64,000 bases of DNA from Diadema setosum (GCF_964275005.1 NC_092700.1:24165674-24229673), one strand, 5' to 3'; positions 14,001-22,903 are shown, numbered from the stretch's first letter. Notes: generated from the sequence alone by a model not told the origin. Numbers and translations: made by a program.

Positions 14001-17000
14001 CACTTTGAATTGATTGTTTAAGTAGGGAACACAAAAAAAATAAGTCGCCTGCTGTTTTTTGTAGTAGACAGCCACACAATAACATGTCAATTTTGGGCAA
14101 TCTCTGGCAATGCAATGTCATAAGTGGAGTAGCTTTGTGACACTTGACAAAAGCATGATTTTCTCACAAACCCTTTATGTATATAAGGATTAAAAAAATA
14201 GAGTTTGTTCCAAAACCTGAGAAAGCTCAACATATCATATCTACTTCTTTTTTTTTTTTTTTTTTTGCATATAAAAGAACACTGGACTTCACTCTTTAAG
14301 AAGGCAGAAACTATTATCAATTCCTTACATACGTCAGTGACTTGTCAAGGAAATGTGCATGTTTTTCCTAAAAGAAAAAAAAATGAAATTCTTTTTAGGT
14401 TTTCCTTGAATTGTTCTACGCATGTGACATCATAAACTCTTCTCACTCTGCTGCGACTGCACAAATGTTTTAAAGATTATTAACTTTTGAACTGAATGTC
14501 CGCTTTTCAATTTTTTTTTCTGATGTGTTCTAATAGTATAAGCTAGCTTGGGGTACCAGTTTGAGCATGTGCAGAAAAAGGTTATTTGTACCGAGAGACA
14601 GGTTGGTTTTTTTAATTTCACTGAGATAAGCATGTGTAATGCTAGGATTATTCATGGAATCCTTATAAATGGTGCCTGCCAGTACATCCACTTGACAGCA
14701 AGCCTGGTATTTGGCAATGTTAACACACAAAAAAAGTTTGTTAACATATTCAAGACAGCACTTGATAAAATAGATGATTCCCTAAGTGTTGATTGACGAA
14801 CCATACTGGTCACTTCATCTACACTGGTTAGGTTCATTCTTTGTTTGAATATGAGTTCCATAAATGGCTATGGTGGGCAAGCTGCTGCATTATGTCACTT
14901 TGCATTGAGTGAAGTGCCTAACCAACTGAGAAAAATGAAAGGTCATTTGTACCTATGTGCACATGAGCTATCTCCGGACTGGCTTATTGCTGCGCATTCA
15001 CTCAATCCACATGTAGGTCTATATGAAGGTGGACTTGCCCTCTAACTCTGATTATAATTTCAAGCTTTCTTTAAGTAGGTTGTATAAAGTGGTGATATAT
15101 TTGTGTAAGGTTTGGTGAAAATTAAGTGTTGAAATCATAAATGATTGGGAGAGTTGTGAGACTGTAACATCAACACTTGAGGTATTTCTCGTGCATGATC
15201 ATAAATCTCTGTAAAATATTGATGGTAATAGTAATAATAATAATAATAATGATGATAATAATAATAGGAATAATAATGATGATAATAGTAATAATAATAT
15301 ATTTTGCTCCCGATCATTATGCTTGTGATGGTGCCAATACCAATAACTGCTTATAAATGTGAAAAATCGACTGCTCTTTACAATATTTTGAATGTTGGGG
15401 CTAAACTGCATACATTGTGTAATTATATTTTTGGTCTACTGAGTACAATGTGCTTCTTGTTTCCATCGCTTGGAAAAAAAAAACCCAATGTATCAAAAAA
15501 ACAAAACTGTTTTTAAACTTGTCTCACTGAAGACATATTCCTTCCTCTTTATGTCCTGTTTGTCATACCACTGATTGGTTAACCTTATTTTCCCTTTCTT
15601 AGGTAACATTTTCTGTGGAATTGTTAGTGTTAATTTGATGCAATAAAAAGTGTATTCAGATGTGCTATTCTGCCCGAGATTTATAACTGGGACATATCTT
15701 TAGCTGTGTGCATAAAAAAGTAACCAAATTTAGATGTGCATTCTTCATTTTTTGATTCTTTTTTCACCTTATCATTGGTGTAATTGTATATGAAAAACAA
15801 AATGTGAAGTATACTAATTGTATAATGGGGCACATTCGCAAGCTCTCAAGCTTGGAATTGGATGGAATATGTCAGTACAAGTAGTGAGTTTCAAATATAT
15901 ATGACAGAACTTTGCCATACCCTTCATTGTTTTGGCAGTAACTTGTGTACAAGAAATCAGAGTTGACATATCGCTGTTAATGTCTAAGAGCGTCATAAAG
16001 GTGCTTTTGATTACCGTAAGATGTACCGGTAAATTCAAGGTACATATCTATGATCCATTCTAGAAGTAAAAGGACAATGTGAAAGATATTTGTCACATAG
16101 TTTACTATTACTCTGCACAAGCTTCAGGGATTTTTTGTATAAAAAGAATTAGTGCTTTTTGTCAATGTGGTAACTTCCTTTAAAAGAAGCAAAAGTAATC
16201 ATTTGATGGAAAGAACAAATATTTTTCTTCTTATTCAATGTACTGACCAAATTTCATACATTTTTGATTTACATTGCCCTTTTTATGACAAAATATGCAT
16301 CTCGTATGAGAATTTGTAGAAATACAATGTATATTTGATGTTCATTTTAAAGTAAACCATGAAAAAGAAAATCGCTGTTAACTTGTCCCTCTTCCATGAG
16401 ACATATAATAAAATGTTAATAATTTATATGTAAGTATGCACTGTATTCATCATGTTTATGTTCTATTTGTTGTTGAATTGAAGTCTCTGACTTCAGTTTT
16501 CGAAAGATTGTGGATTTAATTGACTGAGAAACTGTGTGTAAATCTGTGCATGCTATTTTTGCTTCATGTCTGGAGTGTTACCGTAGGTAATTGTTTGTGA
16601 AGTCAGTGAATGCATCCAGTATATGATTATTTTGGTTTAAAAAAAAGGTTATAATTTTCACCACATGGGGTGCAGAAAGGTAACCCTAAATAGAGACGTG
16701 TGCAAATTGTATTGCATCCTATATTGCGGTGACTTTATCACCCCATAGGGTGCAAAATTACAACAATAACAGTATGAACCATAATGGGTACAGGTATGAG
16801 GTGCAGAAGGGGAACCCTGTATAGAGGTCCATATTTGCACCTTATAGGGTGTTGAATATAGGGTGCTAAATAAGAACCCCCCAAAATAGAACCCTAAATG
16901 GAGCCGCTGGTGTTACAACGATATGAACCTGAAAGGGTGCAAATTTGCACCTGAATTTTTGTTCACCCTATGGGGTGCAGAAAGGGAACCCAATGGAGGG

Positions 17001-19484
17001 GTGCAAATATGCACCATATCTGGTGTTAAATATAGGGTGCTAAATAAGCACCCTCAAAAATAGAACCCTAAATGGAGCCGCTGGTGTTACAACGATATGA
17101 ACCCTATTGGGTGCAAAAGGGAACCCAATGGAGGGGTGCAAATATGCACCATATATGGTGTTAAATATAGGGTGCTAAATAAGCACCCCCCAAAATAGAA
17201 CCCTAAATGGAGCCGCTGGTGTTACAACGATATGCACCCTCTAGGGTGCAAATTAGAACCGTAATTTCTCTGTGTGTAGTTTCTGCTATACGTAGGACAG
17301 GATGGGACAAATTACTGTAAACATTCAACTCGCGATAGGTTAAGCGTGTTTTCAGATAGTGCGATATCCGACGGAAATCCCTCAATACTTTAATGACATA
17401 CTTACAGTAGGAAGTCACGGTGAACAGCCGCCGAGATTGAAAATGACATTGGGCATGCGATATTCATGAAATAAAAATCGCAGAAAATGCACATTTTTTT
17501 GATAAAGGAAAACAAAGTCGGATGGCTTTTACGTCCGCGATATTTTGCCTTATATTCTATGCACATTATGATGTAGAAGCAGAACACATTTGTAATAATT
17601 GCAAAAACGTTAATTAACAAAGTACATGTAAAAATGAGTAGCAAGATGAAGAAAACATATGTATTCGCATATTTTGAATTAAATAAGGAAGGGGATGGAA
17701 ATAGAGGGTACCACTAAAATGCAAACCTTGTACTATATGAGACCTTCAGAAAATACATGAGAAAATGAGTAATGAATTAACAAACTACAAACCCATATAA
17801 AACAAAATCAAAAGAGCCAATGTCAACTGACATGAAATGAACTTAAGAAGGAAAGAAAAAGAAGATTAAAGGGGAGAAATGAAACTACAACACCGCCATC
17901 GTGGACAGAAGAAAAGTGGATCTCATGATGTAAGAATATTGATTAAAATCAACCGGGATTGAATATATTACAAAGAATGTTTGTGTACAAAGTTATACCT
18001 GTAAGATTGAAGAAGAGCTGACATAAAAGAAGGAGAGACTAGACACAATGGTATATACCGTGTGATAACAGGAACATAATGCGGAGAACTTGTGTTTGAC
18101 AGGTTATTTTTCTCTAATGGCAAAAAATACATATCTATTATCGTTTAATGGCTAAATGAATGGTGACTTGATTAACATAATTAAGCGAACATAATGCAGT
18201 TGTATACAATAAGATTTCAAAAAAAAATGTTCATTTATTCTATTATCAAAAAGTGTTATTCGCATCACAATGTGTAGTAAATAGAAATGTTTTTGCTTTG
18301 ATTTGCAGGCAGATAGGCGAGCATGAAGCTCATAGATTCATCCACCACTTCTTCCAAGAGGTGAAGAAAATTCATGGTACGTTTAATTTGCTCCTTCTCT
18401 TTTTAGATACGTGTTCTTGAGATGATAAAAATAAGAGCATTGAAGTCAAATAATCATCTTGTTGAGCTGAAGTGACAAGACACAGCTTGTTCGATGAATA
18501 AAGATCACAGGCACTGCAAATACAATAATTTAATTTCTAATGATAGCAATCATCCTCTACAGAATCTCCGTTCTGTTGTCATAAACTATTTTTCAAGAAA
18601 AATGCAGGCTATACGCATATAAACTTGTCCTTTTTCACTATTTTTTTTTTGGTCAAGAAGCCATTGCAGAACTCGTGCAGTCACACGCGTACTTTTAAAG
18701 AACACAAAGGAATCCTGCGATTCCAATACGTGTGAGAAAATTGAGTTTCAGACCACTGAAACCATCAGTTACACAATACTTGTGATACCTTGTTCACAAT
18801 ATAGCTATGCTTGTGAATCAGAGGAATTTTTAATCCTTGATGACTACTATACTATATTGAAATCGACGTAAGCTCATTTTGGTCAGGTTTACGTTCTAGG
18901 ATTTTCTGCGTCGTATCCTGTTTGATTGTTCTTCATTTCACATTATCTGTTTGCATTTTTTTAGTCTGTGAAGTTTGAAAAGTCAGGCAGATTGTCGGAT
19001 ATAATATGGCGGCAGATTTGGAACAAACAAAGATGATTAGATGGATGTAGAGACAAACTCTCAAATCACTGTGTAACTATGACTCAGAGACATTCGGGTT
19101 TTCTTCACTCTCTTTACATTTTTCATCTCACACTTTAGCTTGCATTAGTCAACGCACAAACATGTAGAAACACACAAATATATAAATGCATTCATATATG
19201 AAGAGTTTGTTCGCAAAAAACGATAAGTCCATATTTGCCAAATGGAGATATTTGCGATTAAAGGTCAAGAGAAATAAAGAGAATAAGAAATGTTTTGGTT
19301 CTTTTGACCATAACTTCAAAAATGTACCTTTATATGTAGTGACCAATATATCATTTAAAAGATATTATTTTGTACTTTATGACAGAGACCGTACTTCAAA
19401 ATCTTCAGAAATGGACATATCGGTTTTTGCGAACAAACTCTTCATATACAGAATAATGTATGACATATATGCGTAATAAATGCA

Positions 19485-19529
<45 letters not shown>

Positions 19530-19624
19530 GAGGGTCTTATTTATCTATATTTTTTAATTTGCAATTATATTGACTAAAACAAACATCCTCTTTGCCAACA
19601 GAAGTTGTCAAGTGGTTGTTGTGG

Positions 19625-19658
<34 letters not shown>

Positions 19659-20258
19659 CTATATGGGTATGTGCTTTTGGTAGACCCTCTATTTGGACTT
19701 GTCTTTTGAGGCATTACATCAGGCGTTACACTGTCCTGAAGTTGAGCAAAGATGGAAAGAGATATAATTGCTAACTGAAGATCGAAATTGCTTTGACTTT
19801 CATCACTTCGCGCGATATTGAAAATTTGCTTGCGTCAATTTCGGGACATTACGCCAGCCATGGTGACTCTCCACTCAAAATGTCTCTTGAATCTTCCCTC
19901 AGCGTCTTCACCACTGCTCGTTATAACTCACGGGGATGAATACCCAGACGCCAGGACTGTAGTTCAGAATGTCAAAAACTTCGTCGGCGACCAGAAAAGA
20001 ATCCTTTTGTTGGCTAATTACAGAGAGGATGATCACAATGAGGACGTCGAGAAGGACATCGAGCTGTTGCAGTTTCTGTGGACGACTTTGAAGACTTGCG
20101 ATCAGAATGCCTACAATCTTGCTATCAAGAACGAGGAGATTATTGTCGAAGAGCCCAAGCCAAAACGTCCCACCACTTCCTCTCAAAGTCATCGGGAAAG
20201 AGAAGCGCAAAGACCTAGCGTAAAACCAAAAAATGAAAGCTCGTGCAGTGTAATGTAA
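191..20258 (+). CDS. Copy A: Ig-Ig-TM-IFI44-like GTPase gene (9 exons)
   Basis: Seen: nine exons (191-499, 1496-1831, 3265-3408, 4967-5032, 6239-6400, 10156-10317, 10878-10965, 18309-18376, 19858-20258), all with AG/GT borders, join in one frame of 578 codons plus stop. Every junction is phase 1 except the phase-2 junction after 10965. Residue order, counted from the split codon at 191: V-like Ig 1-103, C1-like Ig 104-215, TM helix about 226-250, linker 264-285, GTPase from 286. The GTPase has P-loop GQMSAGKS (321-328), DNRG (374-377) and THGD (469-472), and the protein ends in CSVM. The signal-peptide exon should lie left of base 1, as in copy B. Known: IFI44 proteins carry a P-loop GTPase fold and respond to infection in vertebrates. 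Inferred: a surface Ig receptor with a cytosolic GTPase effector. The exon chain is manual, without transcript support, so small exons could be missed. Confidence 0.82.
500..1495 (+). other. Intron of copy A
   Basis: Intron between the two Ig exons. No coding signal, repeat family or RNA gene is recognised. The acceptor at 1494-1495 follows a T/C-rich stretch. Confidence 0.7.
1496..1831 (+). CDS. Copy A exon: C1-like Ig domain
   Basis: Phase 1-1 exon of 336 bases, the same length as its partner in copy B. It has a B-strand Cys in FHLDC, Trp in LVWSKSGR and an F-strand Cys in NFTC. Sequons NVS, NFT and NGT suggest an extracellular, glycosylated domain. The DGTFERFETITVTA stretch with the closing Cys looks like a C1-type D-E-F strand layout. 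Donor at 1832 (GTGGGC). Confidence 0.85.
1832..3264 (+). other. Intron of copy A with AT microsatellite
   Basis: Intron. It holds (TA)n and (TG)n tracts around 1996-2150 and A or T homopolymers. No gene is seen. Confidence 0.7.
1996..2150. repeat. (TA)n / (TG)n microsatellite cluster
   Basis: Interrupted TA dinucleotide runs with a short GT run near 2073-2087, followed by another TA run near 2121-2148. Confidence 0.9.
3265..3408 (+). CDS. Copy A exon: stalk and transmembrane helix
   Basis: Phase 1-1 exon of 144 bases. A short polar stalk is followed by about 24 hydrophobic residues (beginning MGLGIGLTLFILVLVI) and then a basic stop-transfer KLLQKYR. This predicts a type I single-pass protein. 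Copy B keeps the same GPN-x-x-x-x-LGIGLT start and TGKLLQ end. No ITIM or ITAM tyrosine motif is visible. Confidence 0.85.
3409..4966 (+). other. Intron of copy A
   Basis: Holds an (AATG)n run at about 3931-3956 that looks like a LINE 3' tail in plus orientation, a 25-bp direct duplication (AAAGAGTGCATAGTCGAC) near 4407-4447, and an A-rich (CAAAA)n tract near 4843-4895. No coding exon is recognised. Confidence 0.6.
4967..5032 (+). CDS. Copy A exon: cytosolic linker
   Basis: Small phase 1-1 exon of 66 bases that follows the TM exon. It encodes LTWIPCWKKP and then a charged tail ending LIERR. Copy B has the matching, shorter exon (36196-36243) with LSRIPGWKKP. The shared IP-x-WKKP core supports both as real coding exons. 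Confidence 0.75.
5033..6238 (+). other. Intron of copy A with C-run, (CA)n and a possible alternative end exon
   Basis: Contains a C homopolymer near 5061-5073, a CA tract near 5104-5140 and the candidate terminal exon at 5647. The acceptor for the P-loop exon (6237-6238) follows a (TTTG)n tract. Confidence 0.6.
5647..5711 (+). CDS. Possible alternative terminal exon (short-tail isoform)
   Basis: After acceptor TTTCAG, a phase-compatible frame of 20 codons runs to TAA at 5709-5711, and an AATAAA signal follows at 5864-5869. If used after the linker exon, it would give a membrane Ig protein without the GTPase. There is no copy B homologue at the same place and no transcript evidence, so this is a suggestion only. 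Confidence 0.25.
6239..6400 (+). CDS. Copy A exon: GTPase G1 (P-loop)
   Basis: Phase 1-1 exon of 162 bases. A basic, helical lead (VREDLRDKIRNYRPG) precedes beta-1 VNINLFGQMSAGKS and the following helix SAFINSLFF. This matches the IFI44 P-loop style (FGQISAGKSSF in the family). Copy B is nearly identical from VNINLF onward, which shows purifying selection on this motif. Donor GTAAGT. Confidence 0.9.
6743..7299. mobile_element. pogo/Tigger-like MITE
   Basis: Ends CAGTCAAACCTG and CAGGTTTGACTG are inverted, each flanked by TA (6741-6742, 7300-7301). The inside repeats short stretches about gccgctatagacaggt in both orientations. TA target site and CAGT start fit the pogo/Tigger group of Tc1-mariner. 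No transposase is present. Confidence 0.75.
7470..7772 (+). mobile_element. LINE 3' UTR and tail (plus strand)
   Basis: The 3' end of an L2/CR1-like element ends in AAATAAATACGGACGAACAA-like sequence with a GAAC microsatellite tail (about 7751-7770). Orientation is taken from the tail. No ORF remains. Confidence 0.45.
7777..9830 (-). mobile_element. LINE ORF2 relic (endonuclease, RT remnant, C-terminus)
   Basis: On the minus strand the pieces come in the right order. Endonuclease motifs GDFNIDL and SDHYA lie near 9790-9560, then the linker domain (9221-9565, open for 114 codons). RT remnants follow near 8840-8700 (FLGLTVDNKLSWKQHID), and a C-terminal piece ends near 8308. The catalytic core of the RT is missing or scrambled, and stops and shifts are present. 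The (ATGA)n tail at 7777-7790 marks the 3' end. The family looks like L2/CR1/Jockey. Confidence 0.75.
8063..8182. repeat. (CA)n and (GA)n microsatellites
   Basis: CA-rich tract (8063-8117) followed by a GAGA/GGGA-rich tract (8118-8180), inside the 3' part of the LINE relic. Confidence 0.9.
10156..10317 (+). CDS. Copy A exon: GTPase switch region (G3-like DNRG)
   Basis: Phase 1-1 exon of 162 bases. A Gly-rich acidic loop leads to beta strand TDYITVQDNRGM and helix FDLDELDRIKDEI. In IFI44 relatives this place holds a DTxG motif followed by a similar acidic helix. Here the D-x-x-G is DNRG. Donor GTAAGT. The lower identity expected of this loop may explain why no copy B partner was recognised. 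Confidence 0.8.
10878..10965 (+). CDS. Copy A exon: GTPase core strand
   Basis: 88 bases, phase 1 in and phase 2 out. It encodes a charged turn followed by ECHAAVLVYHKT, which fits the IFI44 strand before the G4 motif (RIHCVxxVxDA type). Acceptor TTTTTTCAG, donor GTGAGT. The frame joins 10317 and 18309 without a break. Confidence 0.7.
12072..12115. repeat. 44-bp near-perfect palindrome
   Basis: Two 22-base halves starting CAGCCCCATA and ending TATGGGGCTG meet at TAA/TTA, with one mismatched pair. It sits in the left third of the 6-kb transposon. Confidence 0.9.
12748..13213 (+). pseudogene. Gag-like coiled-coil ORF relic, frameshifted
   Basis: Two overlapping frames (12748-12930 and 12869-13213) look like one protein split by a shift near 12905. 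A Ser-rich stretch (SSSESDGQ) is followed by an Ala/Glu-rich helix (AAEAAAIETHKKLELEEF) with coiled-coil character. Such a Ser-rich lead plus A/E/K helix is familiar from N-terminal Gag-like regions of BEL/Pao elements in invertebrates. The match is by style only, and the relic could belong to the host transposon. Confidence 0.4.
14540..15045 (+). pseudogene. Transposon-internal coding relic, shared with the 46-58 kb composite
   Basis: Open stretches 14548-14796 and 14845-15045 are about 75% identical, by eye, to 47530-47960 and to the reverse of 57150-57740. Shared words are CNARIIHGILINGACQYIHL here and CDVMIIQVIIMSGACQHIHL there. The layout is faintly like the CD-x-PGS-x-HDS region of Harbinger (DDE_Tnp_4) transposases, but key residues are absent. 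Treated as a degraded transposon ORF of unknown type. Confidence 0.35.
15224..15302. repeat. (AAT)n microsatellite
   Basis: ATA/AAT trinucleotide run with GAT variants. Confidence 0.9.
16680..17265. repeat. Subterminal tandem repeats of the 6-kb transposon
   Basis: Units of about 135-170 bp, each with AACCCTAAATGGAGCCGCTG, GTTACAACGATATG and GGTGTTAAATATAGGGTGC, occur near 16889, 17063 and 17198 with a weaker unit before. They end at the right TIR, as transposase-binding subterminal repeats often do. Confidence 0.8.
18309..18376 (+). CDS. Copy A exon: GTPase helix before G4
   Basis: 68 bases, phase 2 in and phase 1 out, encoding QIGEHEAHRFIHHFFQEVKK. The first base completes the Thr codon begun at 10964. 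A second AG three bases further on would put TAG in frame, so the start at 18309 is fixed by the reading frame. Donor GTACGT. Confidence 0.7.
18377..19857 (+). other. Intron of copy A with MITE and (TG)n tracts
   Basis: Holds a foldback MITE (19195-19446) and two TG microsatellites (about 19492-19522 and 19627-19658). No other exon is seen. Confidence 0.65.
19195..19446. mobile_element. 250-bp foldback MITE
   Basis: The ends TATGAAGAGTTTGTTCGCAA and TTGCGAACAAACTCTTCATA are inverted. The TIR extends about 35 bp, with the next pairing blocks CGATAAGTCCAT and ATGGACATATCG. TA-rich flanks suggest a TA target site (mariner-like). Confidence 0.8.
19858..20258 (+). CDS. Copy A last exon: GTPase G4 region and CaaX tail
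   Basis: Final exon, phase 1 in, stop TAA at 20256-20258. After ACGCCAG the frame reads MVTLHSKCLLNLP, then strand SPLLVITHGDEYPD. THGD stands where IFI44 relatives have a T-x-x-D (LLTHVD type). Acidic helices follow, then a basic, Ser/Pro-rich tail ending SSCSVM. CSVM fits a CaaX box with Met at X, which favours farnesylation. The polypyrimidine tract before the acceptor is weak, so the start is the least certain border of the gene. Confidence 0.8.
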
Positions 20259-20980
20259 TCCAACATTTTATGCCCGCCCTTTATTGTCAACTCAGTCCTG
20301 GTAAGTTTGTCTACGATTACAAGTTAGGAAAATATGCTATGGTCTGAAGGAAACATCATGCTGTTGATGGCAAGAAAGCAATTCTCACTGGAGTTATAGA
20401 GCCCCACTAAATGAAGGGTGAAAGTCGTTATAGACAATCATGTTCGGTTTGGATGCTGTTTATTATGTCAATACCTAATTCAGTCATAACTTGGGGAACT
20501 TCAGTTGTCTGAGAGAGAGAGAGAGAGAGAGTGAGAATGCAACTGACCATTTTCCATAACCCAGTGAATTATCTTTCTTGAATCATTTGTTTTATATATA
20601 AGCCCCTCCCATTTTGACCGATATGTTATAAGTCTTTTATAACCGATTATGTCTGTGTGATAGTGAAGTCGGGTATAATAGAGGGTCTTCATCTTGCCAG
20701 TTTGGAGTAGACAAATTTTCCAGTCCAGTTGCAGCAAACAGTTTTCTACGCGTGTGTTTTCGTCTGGAGGTATAGACATGAGTTAGATTATGTGCCCATG
20801 TGTGTGTGTGTGGGGGGGGGGGGGAGAAGGTGTGATACTTAATCGAAATAAAAGAAAATAAACTCCCTAATTGGGGAAATGAGGGTAGAAAGGGGAAAAT
20901 GAGACTGATTTGCCGTTTGATGATATTAATGTGGAGGTTTATTACGCAGTGGACATGATGGATAAAAAGGCAATGCCAAG
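20259..20980 (+). other. Probable 3' UTR and flank of copy A
   Basis: No coding signal. AATAAA signals lie at 20847-20852 and 20857-20862 and could end the transcript. A GA microsatellite (20511-20532) and a TG/G run (20804-20823) are present. Confidence 0.45.
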
Positions 20981-20982
20981 TA

Positions 20983-21536
20983 CAGTAGGACCTCCAATAT
21001 CCGGCCACGTTGGGACCGGCAGGCATCCGCGATAATCGATTTAGCCGGATACGAGATATATCATGCTCAGCACAGCACTTTCCAGCATGATTATGCTAGG
21101 GGTATACTTATATTATTACCAATTCGCTATTATTATGATTATCTGCATGTGTCATATCTAATTAATTGATACTAACATGAAACGAAATATAATAGTAATA
21201 TATCCTTCACGTATAATGTTTATATGATTGATATTGACCAATAATGGGATCGACAGTTATACTGTAACCACTGCTGTGCACTCAGTGCCAGTGACACGTG
21301 CGACACATTACCTGTCATTGACGTCGTCTCACGAACTGACTTAAAAAGTTACAATCCGCTGCAATGATTAGAAGATGTCCCGACGTGTATTCGCACGATA
21401 ATGGTTGAACTTGTGTTCGTTTTGAGTGTGACTGGCACTAAAAATGCAACAAAATGTAACAAGATATGTAAGCCAGTCGACGTCCGGATAACAGAGAATC
21501 TGGTTAAGCAATGGCCGGATAATCGAGGTCCCACTG
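20983..21536. mobile_element. pogo/Tigger-like MITE
   Basis: Left end CAGTAGGACCTCCAATATCC and right end (minus strand) CAGTGGGACCTCGATTATCC are inverted. TA flanks both sides (20981-20982, 21537-21538). This is the classic Tigger end style. No transposase remains. Confidence 0.85.
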
Positions 21537-21538
21537 TA

Positions 21539-22027
21539 TGACACGTCTACGACCTCGTGATCCTATCCTCGATGTACGTCGCAGACATTAAAGTAGATGA
21601 TAGACGATGAAAACAAAGAGTGTCACGCCGTGACATATTCGCCAGCGAGAGATATTTTGTGTGCAAAGAATTTGCAATGAACTGTCATTTGACCATTTTC
21701 GTCCCAGTCAGCCAAATTCGTAGGGCCGAATGCCTTAATGCATGAGTTGTGGTAAGAACTACAGTGTAAATACAAACGGTTTTCAGTTTAGCGAAGTAGA
21801 ATCTCAGAGAGGAGAATGAGCAGCGGCATGGGACATCTAGCCACAGTACGTTAAAAGTAATTATTGTCAGGCCTCAAATTATTGCTTTATTCTTCGAATG
21901 TGCATTGAAAGAACATTGTATATTTGGCGTTAATTTCACTTTAATGTGGCAAGCTACGTACAGCACACATGGGTTGCCAATATAATGTTTTAAAACAGAG
22001 GCTGGCGTTCCTTGAGTGAGAGACCAG
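21539..22027. other. Intergenic DNA
   Basis: No gene or clear repeat apart from the start of the 22-26 kb repeat unit near 22000. Confidence 0.6.
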
Positions 22028-22165
22028 GGGGGCATTTCATGAAGCATTTTGTCCGACAACTTGTCGGACAAATTTGCTCTCAGCCAATCAGATGCAAGGA
22101 TTTCAGTAGCTTTTAACATTTTGTCAGACGAAATATCTGACAAAATGGTTCATGAAATGCCACCC
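22028..22165. mobile_element. 138-bp MITE in one array unit
   Basis: Ends GGGGGCATTTCATGAA and TTCATGAAATGCCACCC form an imperfect TIR, with further pairing of TTTGTCCGACAA to TCTGACAAA. Sister units near 23111 and 24577 read GAGACCAGAGCC or GAGACTAGAGCC without the insert, so they show the empty site. Confidence 0.8.
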
Positions 22166-22799
22166 AGAGCTGCGGCGTAGGGTCCCGCTGGGTATGTGGC
22201 TGTAACTATAATAGTGCATTAGAGAATCTACTGTCTATTTATTGTGTATATGTTTTGCTTATGTTTAGCGAATCGTGTATTTTGTACCGTTTCCGATCAC
22301 CGTAAACTAAACAAAAAAAAAGTTTATGACCGAGGTTTGGAAACTAAATTGGAAAATCGTTATTGCCATCAGTTTTGTTGAATGACACAAGTCAACTGGA
22401 GAATGGAGTGAAAATTCACTTCAGACTAGAGGGTGCGCTTAGCATGTCATCATGTATGAAAATATATTTATGCCATTTTCCTCAATTTTGGAGCTTTTGA
22501 TGACTAAAGCTGGTTATTCCGAGACCAAAGCGATGCCTTTTAGATGTGGTCAAACATATTTTAGGTCTTGACTTCATATTTGACAAAATGAAATTGAAAC
22601 GTCTGCGTCTGTGTGTGTGTCTGTGTTTGTGTATTATAGTCATTTTCACGATTCTCATGTGATAGATCCACGGCACAGTGGAGGTGAAGAAGTGATGTGG
22701 GTTGGGGTGAGGTGGATGGGCAGTCAGTAGGAAGCAGTGTAAGTAGATAGCTAGCAAATTGCAAGAGCAGTTGCATATGTTACGCTTGTATGTATATGT

Positions 22800-22903
22800 T
22801 GATATAATATGTATAGTAACACTTCTGATATAATATGTATTGTAACACTTCTGATATAATATGTATTGTAACACTTCTGATATAATATGTATTGTAACAC
22901 TTC
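22800..22903. repeat. 26-bp minisatellite, four copies
   Basis: Unit TGATATAATATGTATTGTAA followed by CACTTC, repeated four times with one base change. Another array unit has only one copy (near 24120). Confidence 0.9.

Larger units (their letters stand above)
11234..17276. mobile_element. 6.0-kb TIR DNA transposon, TA target duplication
   Basis: Left end CACACAGAGAAATTAGGGTT; right end read on the minus strand is CACACAGAGAAATTACGGTT. TA flanks both sides (11232-11233, 17277-17278). Both subterminal zones carry repeats of GGGTGCAAAT and GAACCCTAAA-type words. The interior holds a coiled-coil ORF relic (12748-13213), a 44-bp palindrome (12072-12115) and a block (14540-15010) homologous to parts of the composite element at 47520-47960 and 57150-57740. 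No intact transposase is seen, so the superfamily is open. Confidence 0.75.
10966..18308 (+). other. Intron of copy A enlarged by a 6-kb transposon
   Basis: 7.3-kb intron, of which 11234-17276 is one DNA transposon. The flanks (10966-11231 and 17279-18308) show no gene. Confidence 0.7.

Noticed and set aside
19592..19774. Small frame from an ACAG acceptor before the last exon of copy A
   Set aside because: It would add a (TG)n-encoded VCVC run, and its exit phase does not join the last exon.
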